This document shows, piece by piece, positions 51,901 to 64,000 of a stretch of DNA of 64,000 nt. The notes beneath the pieces are model-generated. The model was not told the DNA's origin, did not search any database, and worked only from the letters and a program-made list of their open reading frames with translations. Numbering within the stretch: position 1 is the first letter of the stretch; each line of letters begins with the position of its first letter. The stretch comes from Leptodactylus fallax. Taxonomy: Eukaryota > Chordata > Amphibia > Anura > Leptodactylidae. Location of the stretch: NCBI GenBank assembly GCA_947044405.1, contig CAMRHE010000505.1, forward strand, positions 806,001 to 870,000, given 5' to 3'. The position numbers and the translations under genes are program-made.

Positions 51901-54900
51901 GGTTAGTGTCACCAGAACCAGCATATCACCCCAGCCCTGCAGATAGATAGGTTAGTGTCACCAGAACCAGCATATCACCCCAGCCCTGCAGATAGATAGG
52001 TTAGTGTCACCAGAACCAGCATATCACCCCAGCCCTGCAGATAGATAGGTTAGTGTCACCAGAACCAGCATATCACCCCAGCCCTGCAGATAGATAGGTT
52101 AGTGTCACCAGAACCAGCATATCACCCCAGCCCTGCAGATAGATAGGTTAGTGTCACCAGAACCAGCATATCACCCCAGCCCTGCAGATAGATAGGTTAG
52201 TGTCACCAGAACCAGCATATCACCCCAGCCCTGCAGATAGATAGGTTAGTGTCACCAGAACCAGCATATCACCCCAGCCCTGCAGATAGATAGGTTAGTG
52301 TCACCAGAACCAGCATATCACCCCAGCCCTGCAGATAGATAGGTTAGTGTCACCAGAACCAGCATATCACCCCAGCCCTGCAGATAGATAGGTTAGTGTC
52401 ACCAGAACCAGCATATCACCCCAGCCCTGCAGATAGATAGGTTAGTGTCACCAGAACCAGCATATCACCCCAGCCCTGCAGATAGATAGGTTAGTGTCAC
52501 CAGAACCAGCATATCACCCCAGCCCTGCAGATAGATAGGTTAGTGTCACCAGAACCAGCATATCACCCCAGCCCTGCAGATAGATAGGTTAGTGTCACCA
52601 GAACCAGCATATCACCCCAGCCCTGCAGATAGATAGGTTAGTGTCACCAGAACCAGCATATCACCCCAGCCCTGCAGATAGATAGGTTAGTGTCACCAGA
52701 ACCAGCATATCACCCCAGCCCTGCAGATAGATAGGTTAGTGTCACCAGAACCAGCATATCACCCCAGCCCTGCAGATAGATAGGTTAGTGTCACCAGAAC
52801 CAGCATATCACCCCAGCCCTGCAGATAGATAGGTTAGTGTCACCAGAACCAGCATATCACCCCAGCCCTGCAGATAGATAGGTTAGTGTCACCAGAACCA
52901 GCATATCACCCCAGCCCTGCAGATAGATAGGTTAGTGTCACCAGAACCAGCATATCACCCCAGCCCTGCAGATAGATAGGTTAGTGTCACCAGAACCAGC
53001 ATATCACCCCAGCCCTGCAGATAGATAGGTTAGTGTCACCAGAACCAGCATATCACCCCAGCCCTGCAGATAGATAGGTTAGTGTCACCAGAACCAGCAT
53101 ATCACCCCAGCCCTGCAGATAGATAGGTTAGTGTCACCAGAACCAGCATATCACCCCAGCCCTGCAGATAGATAGGTTAGTGTCACCAGAACCAGCATAT
53201 CACCCCAGCCCTGCAGATAGATAGGTTAGTGTCACCAGAACCAGCATATCACCCCAGCCCTGCAGATAGATAGGTTAGTGTCACCAGAACCAGCATATCA
53301 CCCCAGCCCTGCAGATAGATAGGTTAGTGTCACCAGAACCAGCATATCACCCCAGCCCTGCAGATAGATAGGTTAGTGTCACCAGAACCAGCATATCACC
53401 CCAGCCCTGCAGATAGATAGGTTAGTGTCACCAGAACCAGCATATCACCCCAGCCCTGCAGATAGATAGGTTAGTGTCACCAGAACCAGCATATCACCCC
53501 AGCCCTGCAGATAGATAGGTTAGTGTCACCAGAACCAGCATATCACCCCAGCCCTGCAGATAGATAGGTTAGTGTCACCAGAACCAGCATATCACCCCAG
53601 CCCTGCAGATAGATAGGTTAGTGTCACCAGAACCAGCATATCACTCCAGCCCTGCAGATAGATAGGTTAGTGTCACCAGAACATGACATATGACCCCAGC
53701 CATGCAGATAGATAGGTTAGTGTCACAAGAACCAACATATCACCCCAGCCCTGCAGATAGATAGGTTAGTGTCACCAGACCCAGCATATCACCCCCAGCC
53801 CTGCAGATAGATATGTTAGTGTCACCAGAACCAGCATATCACCCCAGCCCTGCAGATAGATAGGTTAGTGTCACCAGAACCAGCATATCACCCCAGCCCT
53901 GCAGATAGATAGGTTAGTGTCACCAGAACCAGCATATCACCCCAGCCCTGCAGATAGATAGGTTAGTGTCACCAGAACCAGCATATCACCCCAGCCCTGC
54001 AGATAGATAGGTTAGTGTCACCAGAACATGACATATCACCCCAGCCCTGCAGATAGATAGGTTAGTGTCACCAGAACCAGCATATCACCCCAGCCCTGCA
54101 GATAGATAGGTTAGTGTCACCAGAACCAGCATATCACCCCCAGCCCTGCAGATAGATAGGTTAGTGTCACCAGAACCAGCATATCACCCCAGCCCTGCAG
54201 ATAGATAGGTTAGTGTCACCAGAACCAGCATATCACCCCAGCCCTGCAGATAGATAGGTTAGTGTCACCAGAACCAGCATATCACCCCAGCCCTGCAGAT
54301 AGATAGGTTAGTGTCACCAGAACCAGCATATCACCCCAGCCCTGCAGATAGATAGGTTAGTGTCACCAGAACCAGCATATCACCCCAGCCCTGCAGATAG
54401 ATAGGTTAGTGTCACCAGAACCAGCATATCACCCCAGCCCTGCAGATAGATAGGTTAGTGTCACCAGAACCAGCATATCACCCCAGCCCTGCAGATAGAT
54501 AGGTTAGTGTCACCAGAACCAGCATATCACCCCAGCCCTGCAGATAGATAGGTTAGTGTCACCAGAACCAGCATATCACCCCAGCCCTGCAGATAGATAG
54601 GTTAGTGTCACCAGAACCAGCATATCACCCCAGCCCTGCAGATAGATAGGTTAGTGTCACCAGAACCAGCATATCACCCCAGCCCTGCAGATAGATAGGT
54701 TAGTGTCACCAGAACCAGCATATCACCCCAGCCCTGCAGATAGATAGGTTAGTGTCACCAGAACCAGCATATCACCCCAGCCCTGCAGATAGATAGGTTA
54801 GTGTCACCAGAACCAGCATATCACCCCAGCCCTGCAGATAGATAGGTTAGTGTCACCAGAACCAGCATATCACCCCAGCCCTGCAGATAGATAGGTTAGT

Positions 54901-57900
54901 GTCACCAGAACCAGCATATCACCCCAGCCCTGCAGATAGATAGGTTAGTGTCACCAGAACCAGCATATCACCCCAGCCCTGCAGATAGATAGGTTAGTGT
55001 CACCAGAACCAGCATATCACCCCAGCCCTGCAGATAGATAGGTTAGTGTCACCAGAACCAGCATATCACCCCAGCCCTGCAGATAGATAGGTTAGTGTCA
55101 CCAGAACCAGCATATCACCCCAGCCCTGCAGATAGATAGGTTAGTGTCACCAGAACCAGCATATCACCCCAGCCCTGCAGATAGATAGGTTAGTGTCACC
55201 AGAACCAGCATATCACCCCAGCCCTGCAGATAGATAGGTTAGTGTCACCAGAACCAGCATATCACCCCAGCCCTGCAGATAGATAGGTTAGTGTCACCAG
55301 AACCAGCATATCACCCCAGCCCTGCAGATAGATAGGTTAGTGTCACCAGAACCAGCATATCACCCCAGCCCTGCAGATAGATAGGTTAGTGTCACCAGAA
55401 CCAGCATATCACCCCAGCCCTGCAGATAGATAGGTTAGTGTCACCAGAACCAGCATATCACCCCAGCCCTGCAGATAGATAGGTTAGTGTCACCAGAACC
55501 AGCATATCACCCCAGCCCTGCAGATAGATAGGTTAGTGTCACCAGAACCAGCATATCACCCCAGCCCTGCAGATAGATAGGTTAGTGTCACCAGAACCAG
55601 CATATCACCCCAGCCCTGCAGATAGATAGGTTAGTGTCACCAGAACCAGCATATCACCCCAGCCCTGCAGATAGATAGGTTAGTGTCACCAGAACCAGCA
55701 TATCACCCCAGCCCTGCAGATAGATAGGTTAGTGTCACCAGAACCAGCATATCACCCCAGCCCTGCAGATAGATAGGTTAGTGTCACCAGAACCAGCATA
55801 TCACCCCAGCCCTGCAGATAGATAGGTTAGTGTACCGCACATCCCAGACCAGAACCAGCATATCACCCCAGCCCTGCAGATAGATAGGTTAGTGTCACCA
55901 GAACATGACATATGACCCCAGCCATGCAGATAGATAGGTTAGTGTCACCAGAACCAGCATATCACCCCAGCCCTGCAGATAGATAGGTTAGTGTCACCAG
56001 ACCCAGCATATCACCCCCAGCCCTGCAGATAGATAGGTTAGTGTCACCAGAACCAGCATATCACCCCAGCCCTGCAGATAGATAGGTTAGTGTCACCAGA
56101 ACCAGCATATCACCCCAGCCCTGCAGATAGATAGGTTAGTGTCACCAGAACCAGCATATCACCCCAGCCCTGCAGATAGATAGGTTAGTGTCACCAGAAC
56201 CAGCATATCACCCCAGCCCTGCAGATAGATAGGTTAGTGTCACCAGAACCAGCATATCACCCCAGCCCTGCAGATAGATAGGTTAGTGTCACCAGAACCA
56301 GCATATCACCCCAGCCCTGCAGATAGATAGGTTAGTGTCACCAGAACCAGCATATCACCCCAGCCCTGCAGATAGATAGGTTAGTGTCACCAGAACCAGC
56401 ATATCACCCCAGCCCTGCAGATAGATAGGTTAGTGTCACCAGAACCAGCATATCACCCCAGCCCTGCAGATAGATAGGTTAGTGTCACCAGAACCAGCAT
56501 ATCACCCCAGCCCTGCAGATAGATAGGTTAGTGTCACCAGAACCAGCATATCACCCCAGCCCTGCAGATAGATAGGTTAGTGTCACCAGAACCAGCATAT
56601 CACCCCCAGCCCTGCAGATAGATAGGTTAGTGTCACCAGAACCAGCATATCACCCCAGCCCTGCAGATAGATAGGTTAGTGTCACCAGAACCAGCATATC
56701 ACCCCAGCCCTGCAGATAGATAGGTTAGTGTCACCAGAACCAGCATATCACCCCAGCCCTGCAGATAGATAGGTTAGTGTCACCAGAACCAGCATATCAC
56801 CCCAGCCCTGCAGATAGATAGGTTAGTGTCACCAGAACATGCATATGACCCCAGCCCTGCAGATAGATAGGTTAGTGTCACCAGAACCAGCATATCACCC
56901 CAGCCCTGCAGATAGATAGGTTAGTGTCACCAGACCCAGCATATCACCCCCAGCCCTGCAGATAGATAGGTTAGTGTCACCAGAACCAGCATATCACCCC
57001 AGCCCTGCAGATAGATAGGTTAGTGTCACCAGAACCAGCATATCACCCCAGCCCTGCAGATAGATAGGTTAGTGTCACCAGAACCAGCATATCACCCCAG
57101 CCCTGCAGATAGATAGGTTAGTGTCACCAGAACCAGCATATCACCCCAGCCCTGCAGATAGATAGGTTAGTGTCACCAGAACCAGCATATCACCCCAGCC
57201 CTGCAGATAGATAGGTTAGTGTCACCAGAACCAGCATATCACCCCAGCCCTGCAGATAGATAGGTTAGTGTCACCAGAACCAGCATATCACCCCAGCCCT
57301 GCAGATAGATAGGTTAGTGTCACCAGAACCAGCATATCACCCCAGCCCTGCAGATAGATAGGTTAGTGTCACCAGAACCAGCATATCACCCCAGCCCTGC
57401 AGATAGATAGGTTAGTGTCACCAGAACCAGCATATCACCCCAGCCCTGCAGATAGATAGGTTAGTGTCACCAGAACCAGCATATCACCCCAGCCCTGCAG
57501 ATAGATAGGTTAGTGTCACCAGAACCAGACATATCACCCCAGCCCTGCAGATAGATAGGTTAGTGTCACCAGAACCAGCATATCACCCCAGCCCTGCAGA
57601 TAGATAGGTTAGTGTCACCAGACCCAGCATATCACCCCAGCCCTGCAGATAGATAGGTTAGTGTCACCAGAACCAGCATATCACCCCAGCCCTGCAGATA
57701 GATAGGTTAGTGTCACCAGAACCAGCATATCACCCCAGCCCTGCAGATAGATAGGTTAGTGTCACCAGAACCAGCATATCACCCCAGCCCTGCAGATAGA
57801 TAGGTTAGTGTCACCAGAACCAGCATATCACCCCAGCCCTGCAGATAGATAGGTTAGTGTCACCAGAACCAGCATATCACCCCAGCCCTGCAGATAGATA

Positions 57901-60900
57901 GGTTAGTGTCACCAGAACCAGCATATCACCCCAGCCCTGCAGATAGATAGGTTAGTGTCACCAGAACCAGCATATCACCCCAGCCCTGCAGATAGATAGG
58001 TTAGTGTCACCAGAACCAGCATATCACCCCAGCCCTGCAGATAGATAGGTTAGTGTCACCAGAACCAGCATATCACCCCAGCCCTGCAGATAGATAGGTT
58101 AGTGTCACCAGAACCAGCATATCACCCCAGCCCTGCAGATAGATAGGTTAGTGTCACCAGAACCAGCATATCACCCCAGCCCTGCAGATAGATAGGTTAG
58201 TGTCACCAGAACCAGCATATCACCCCAGCCCTGCAGATAGATAGGTTAGTGTCACCAGAACCTGCATATCACCCCAGCCCTGCAGATAGATAGGTTAGTG
58301 TCACCAGAACCAGCATATCACCCCAGCCCTGCAGATAGATAGGTTAGTGTCACCAGAACCAGCATATCACCCCAGCCCTGCAGATAGATAGGTTAGTGTC
58401 ACCAGAACCAGCATATCACCCCAGCCCTGCAGATAGATAGGTTAGTGTCACCAGAACCAGCATATCACCCCAGCCCTGCAGATAGATAGGTTAGTGTCAC
58501 CAGAACCAGCATATCACCCCAGCCCTGCAGATAGATAGGTTAGTGTCACCAGACCCAGCATATCACCCCAGCCCTGCAGATAGATAGGTTAGTGTCACCA
58601 GAACCAGCATATCACCCCAGCCCTGCAGATAGATAGGTTAGTGTCACCAGAACCAGCATATCACCCCAGCCCTGCAGATAGATAGGTTAGTGTCACCAGA
58701 ACATGACATATGACCCCAGCCCTGCAGATAGATAGGTTAGTGTCACCAGAACCAACATATCACCCCAGCCCTGCAGATAGATAGGTTAGTGTCACCAGAC
58801 CCAGCATATCACCCCCAGCCCTGCAGATAGATAGGTTAGTGTCACCAGAACCAGCATATCACCCCAGCCCTGCAGATAGATAGGTTAGTGTCACCAGAAC
58901 CAGCATATCACCCCAGCCCTGCAGATAGATAGGTTAGTGTCACCAGAACCAGCATATCACCCCAGCCCTGCAGATAGATAGGTTAGTGTCACCAGAACCA
59001 GCATATCACCCCAGCCCTGCAGATAGATAGGTTAGTGTCACCAGAACCTGCATATCACCCCAGCCCTGCAGATAGATAGGTTAGTGTCACCAGAACCAGC
59101 ATATCACCCCAGCCCTGCAGATAGATAGGTTAGTGTCACCAGAACCAGCATATCACCCCCAGCCCTGCAGATAGATAGGTTAGTGTCACCAGAACCAGCA
59201 TATCACCCCAGCCCTGCAGATAGATAGGTTAGTGTCACCAGAACCAGCATATCACCCCAGCCCTGCAGATAGATAGGTTAGTGTCACCAGAACCAGCATA
59301 TCACCCCAGCCCTGCAGATAGATAGGTTAGTGTCACCAGAACCAGCATATCACCCCAGCCCTGCAGATAGATAGGTTAGTGTCACCAGAACCAGCATATC
59401 ACCCCAGCCCTGCAGATAGATAGGTTAGTGTCACCAGAACATGCATATCACCCCAGCCCTGCAGATAGATAGGTTAGTGTCACCAGAACCAACATATCAC
59501 CCCAGCCCTGCAGATAGATAGGTTAGTGTCACCAGACCCAGCATATCACCCCCAGCCCTGCAGATAGATAGGTTAGTGTCACCAGAACCAGCATATCACC
59601 CCAGCCCTGCAGATAGATAGGTTAGTGTCACCAGAACCAGCATATCACCCCAGCCCTGCAGATAGATAGGTTAGTGTCACCAGAACCAGCATATCACCCC
59701 AGCCCTGCAGATAGATAGGTTAGTGTCACCAGAACCAGCATATCACCCCAGCCCTGCAGATAGATAGGTTAGTGTCACCAGAACCAGCATATCACCCCAG
59801 CCCTGCAGATAGATAGGTTAGTGTCACCAGAACCAGCATATCACCCCAGCCCTGCAGATAGATAGGTTAGTGTCACCAGACCCAGCATATCACCCCAGCC
59901 CTGCAGATAGATAGGTTAGTGTCACCAGAACCAGCATATCACCCCAGCCCTGCAGATAGATAGGTTAGTGTCACCAGAACCAGCATATCACCCCAGCCCT
60001 GCAGATAGATAGGTTAGTGTCACCAGACCCAGCATATCACCCCAGCCCTGCAGATAGATAGGTTAGTGTCACCAGAACCAGCATATCACCCCAGCCCTGC
60101 AGATAGATAGGTTAGTGTCACCAGAACCAGACATATCACCCCAGCCCTGCAGATAGATAGGTTAGTGTCACCAGAACCAGCATATCACCCCAGCCCTGCA
60201 GATAGATAGGTTAGTGTCACCAGAACCAGCATATCACCCCCAGCCCTGCAGATAGATAGGTTAGTGTCACCAGAACCAGCATATCACCCCAGCCCTGCAG
60301 ATAGATAGGTTAGTGTCACCAGAACCAGCATATCACCCCAGCCCTGCAGATAGATAGGTTAGTGTCACCAGAACCAGCATATCACCCCAGCCCTGCAGAT
60401 AGATAGGTTAGTGTCACCAGAACCAGCATATCACCCCAGCCCTGCAGATAGATAGGTTAGTGTCACCAGAACATGCATATCACCCCAGCCCTGCAGATAG
60501 ATAGGTTAGTGTCACCAGAACCAGCATATGACCCCAGCCCTGCAGATAGATAGGTTAGTGTCACCAGAACCAGCATATCACCCCAGCCCTGCAGATAGAT
60601 AGGTTAGTGTCACCAGACCCAGCATATCACCCCCAGCCCTGCAGATAGATAGGTTAGTGTCACCAGAACCAGCATATCACCCCAGCCCTGCAGATAGATA
60701 GGTTAGTGTCACCAGAACCAGCATATCACCCCAGCCCTGCAGATAGATAGGTTAGTGTCACCAGAACCAGCATATCACCCCAGCCCTGCAGATAGATAGG
60801 TTAGTGTCACCAGAACCAGCATATCACCCCAGCCCTGCAGATAGATAGGTTAGTGTCACCAGAACCAGCATATCACCCCAGCCCTGCAGATAGATAGGTT

Positions 60901-63900
60901 AGTGTCACCAGAACCAGCATATCACCCCAGCCCTGCAGATAGATAGGTTAGTGTCACCAGAACCAGCATATCACCCCAGCCCTGCAGATAGATAGGTTAG
61001 TGTCACCAGAACCAGCATATCACCCCAGCCCTGCAGATAGATAGGTTAGTGTCACCAGAACCAGCATATCACCCCAGCCCTGCAGATAGATAGGTTAGTG
61101 TCACCAGAACCAGCATATCACCCCAGCCCTGCAGATAGATAGGTTAGTGTCACCAGAACCAGCATATCACCCCAGCCCTGCAGATAGATAGGTTAGTGTC
61201 ACCAGAACCAGCATATCACCCCAGCCCTGCAGATAGATAGGTTAGTGTCACCAGAACCAGCATATCACCCCAGCCCTGCAGATAGATAGGTTAGTGTCAC
61301 CAGAACCAGCATATCACCCCAGCCCTGAGGGGGGACAGAACTGACAATCACCCCAGCCCTGCAGATAGATAGGTTAGTGTCACCAGAACCAGCATATCAC
61401 CCCAGCCCTGCAGATAGATAGGTTAGTGTCACCAGAACCAGCATATCACCCCCAGCCCTGCAGATAGATAGGTTAGTGTCACCAGAACCAGCATATCACC
61501 CCAGCCCTGCAGATAGATAGGTTAGTGTCACCAGAACCAGCATATCACCCCAGCCCTGCAGATAGATAGGTTAGTGTCACCAGAACCAGCATATCACCCC
61601 AGCCCTGCAGATAGATAGGTTAGTGTCACCAGAACCAGCATATCACCCCAGCCCTGCAGATAGATAGGTTAGTGTCACCAGAACCAGCATATCACCCCAG
61701 CCCTGCAGATAGATAGGTTAGTGTCACCAGAACCAGCATATCACCCCAGCCCTGCAGATAGATAGGTTAGTGTCACCAGAACCAGCATATCACCCCAGCC
61801 CTGCAGATAGATAGGTTAGTGTCACCAGAACCAGCATATCACCCCAGCCCTGCAGATAGATAGGTTAGTGTCACCAGAACATGCATATCACCCCAGCCAT
61901 GCAGATAGATAGGTTAGTGTCACCAGAACCAGCATATCACCCCAGCCCTGCAGATAGATAGGTTAGTGTCACCAGAACCAGCATATCACCCCAGCCCTGC
62001 AGATAGATAGGTTAGTGTCACCAGAACCAGCATATCACCCCAGCCCTGCAGATAGATAGGTTAGTGTCACCAGAACCAGCATATCACCCCAGCCCTGCAG
62101 ATAGATAGGTTAGTGTCACCAGAACCAGCATATCACCCCAGCCCTGCAGATAGATAGGTTAGTGTCACCAGAACCAGCATATCACCCCAGCCCTGCAGAT
62201 AGATAGGTTAGTGTCACCAGAACCAGCATATCACCCCAGCCCTGCAGATAGATAGGTTAGTGTCACCAGAACCAGCATATCACCCCAGCCCTGCAGATAG
62301 ATAGGTTAGTGTCACCAGAACCAGCATATCACCCCAGCCCTGCAGATAGATAGGTTAGTGTCACCAGAACCAGCATATCACCCCAGCCCTGCAGATAGAT
62401 AGGTTAGTGTCACCAGAACCAGCATATCACCCCAGCCCTGCAGATAGATAGGTTAGTGTCACCAGAACCAGCATATCACCCCAGCCCTGCAGATAGATAG
62501 GTTAGTGTCACCAGAACCAGCATATCACCCCAGCCCTGCAGATAGATAGGTTAGTGTCACCAGAACCAGCATATCACCCCAGCCCTGCAGATAGATAGGT
62601 TAGTGTCACCAGAACCAGCATATCACCCCAGCCCTGCAGATAGATAGGTTAGTGTCACCAGAACCAGCATATCACCCCAGCCCTGCAGATAGATAGGTTA
62701 GTGTCACCAGAACCAGCATATCACCCCAGCCCTGCAGATAGATAGGTTAGTGTCACCAGAACCAGCATATCACCCCAGCCCTGCAGATAGATAGGTTAGT
62801 GTCACCAGAACCAGCATATCACCCCAGCCCTGCAGATAGATAGGTTAGTGTCACCAGAACCAGCATATCACCCCAGCCCTGCAGATAGATAGGTTAGTGT
62901 CACCAGAACCAGCATATCACCCCAGCCCTGCAGATAGATAGGTTAGTGTCACCAGAACCAGCATATCACCCCAGCCCTGCAGATAGATAGGTTAGTGTCA
63001 CCAGAACCAGCATATCACCCCAGCCCTGCAGATAGATAGGTTAGTGTCACCAGAACCAGCATATCACCCCAGCCCTGCAGATAGATAGGTTAGTGTCACC
63101 AGAACCAGCATATCACCCCAGCCCTGCAGATAGATAGGTTAGTGTCACCAGAACCAGCATATCACCCCAGCCCTGCAGATAGATAGGTTAGTGTCACCAG
63201 AACCAGCATATCACCCCAGCCCTGCAGATAGATAGGTTAGTGTCACCAGAACCAGCATATCACCCCAGCCCTGCAGATAGATAGGTTAGTGTCACCAGAC
63301 CCAGCATATCACCCCAGCCCTGCAGATAGATAGGTTAGTGTCATCAGAACCAGCATATCACTCCAGCCCTGCAGATAGATAGGTAAGTGTCACCAGAACA
63401 TGACATATGACCCCAGCCATGCAGATAGATAGGTTAGTGTCAGAAGAACCAACATATCACCCTAGCACTGCAGATAGATAGGTTAGTGTCACCAGACCCA
63501 GCATATCACCCCCAGCCCTGCAGATAGATATGTTAGTGTCACCAGAACCTGCATATCACCCCAGCCCTGCAGATAGATAGGTTAGTGTCACCAGAACCAG
63601 GATATCACCCCAGCCCTGCAGATAGATAGGTTAGTGTCACCAGAACCAGCATATCACCCCAGCCCTGCAGATAGATAGGTTAGTGTCACCAGAACCAGCA
63701 TATCACCCCAGCCCTGCAGATAGATAGGTTAGTGTCACCAGAACATGACATATGACCCCAGCCATGCAGATAGATAGGTTAGTGTCAGAAGAACCAACAT
63801 ATCACCCTAGCCCTGCAGATAGATAGGTTAGTGTCACCAGACCCAGCATATCACCCCCAGCCCTGCAGATAGATAGGTTAGTGTCACCAGAACCTGCATA

Positions 63901-64000
63901 TCACCCCAGCCCTGCAGATAGATAGGTTAGTGTCACCAGAACCAGGATATCACCCCAGCCCTGCAGATAGATAGGTTAGTGTCACCAGAACCAGCATATC
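21966..64000. repeat. 49-bp satellite array, about 858 copies, continues past window
   Basis: Head-to-tail units of 49 bp: GTTAGTGTCACCAGAACCAG, CATATCACCCCAGCCCTGCA, GATAGATAG. All copies are in the same orientation. The consensus has no CpG, one PstI site (CTGCAG) and two overlapping AGATAG motifs. Common variants are CCAGACCC for CCAGAACC, one extra C in CACCCCC, ACATGACATATGACCCC, ATCACTCC, GCCATGCAG and GATATG for GATAGG. Each frame meets TAG or TGA within three units, so there is no coding capacity on either strand. I saw no gene, transposon or inverted segment inside the 42 kb. Confidence 0.99.
24777..25020. repeat. First clear copy of the variant-unit marker block in the 49-bp array
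   Basis: Five consecutive variant units in fixed order: GTCATCAG with ATCACTCC; GAACATGACATATGACCCC with CCATGCAG; CACAAGAACCAACATATC; CAGACCC with CACCCCC; then a unit entered through GATATG. The same order recurs at 26299, 29598, 30776, 34029, 35501, 37220, 39233, 42379 and 63350, with small changes. Confidence 0.85.

Noticed and set aside
21966..64000. CRISPR array, or a repetitive protein gene, in the 49-bp array
   Set aside because: There are no spacers. 49 is not a multiple of 3 and each frame meets a stop within three units on both strands.
21966..64000. Centromeric satellite
   Set aside because: The array is long enough, but it lies directly beside a gene and the unit has no known centromere motif; nothing in the sequence decides it.

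Overview
The window looks like nuclear DNA of an amphibian, most likely a frog or toad. It has exons with consensus splice sites on the minus strand, Tc1/mariner transposons with TA target duplications, a Penelope-like retroelement with a GIY-YIG-type C-terminus and hammerhead-like motifs, anuran-style dispersed repeats, and two satellite arrays. There are no operons, ribosome binding sites or prokaryotic genes. The species assignment is inferred from repeat style and gene family, not from a database match.

The only host gene I can support is one NLRP3/NLRP12-like NOD-like receptor on the minus strand, read right to left. A start-codon exon lies at 21693-21745, a CARD-like death-fold exon at 15319-15482, a short linker exon at 5062-5130, and a large FISNA-NACHT exon from 1405 to the window edge. 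The LRR part would lie beyond base 1. The first two exons join in frame (G|AT), and so do the last two. The second and third do not, so one exon is missing or unrecognised, or the locus is decayed.

The introns are packed with repeats. Between bases 1,400 and 5,050 lies a 1,551-bp Tc1 copy with a dead transposase. Between 5,600 and 8,140 lie a 26-bp minisatellite, a perfect 19-bp hairpin, and an inverted-repeat element split by a second Tc1 copy of 1,568 bp. From 8,500 to 11,975 come an unresolved LTR-like GC-rich stretch, a foldback element, a possible hAT scrap and an anuran-style dispersed repeat. A 34-bp satellite fills 11976-13360 and is followed by a T23 tract and an internally deleted Tc1 relic. 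From 16251 to 19995 lies a Penelope-like element with inverted terminal arms (pLTR-like) and a 13-bp target duplication. It carries a 450-bp solo LTR in its left arm and, in its right arm, a 314-bp insertion containing a well-formed hammerhead ribozyme motif.

From 21966 to the end of the window (42 kb, about 858 copies) the DNA is one 49-bp satellite, starting only about 220 bp upstream of the start-codon exon. It carries no open frame and no gene. Most units are near-identical, but a recognisable block of variant units recurs at multi-kilobase spacing, which indicates higher-order duplication. A few scrambled units may be assembly errors.

The most interesting items are the 314-bp hammerhead-bearing insertion, the Penelope-like element with outward-facing hammerhead-like motifs in both arms, and the very long CpG-free 49-bp array directly upstream of an innate-immune receptor gene.
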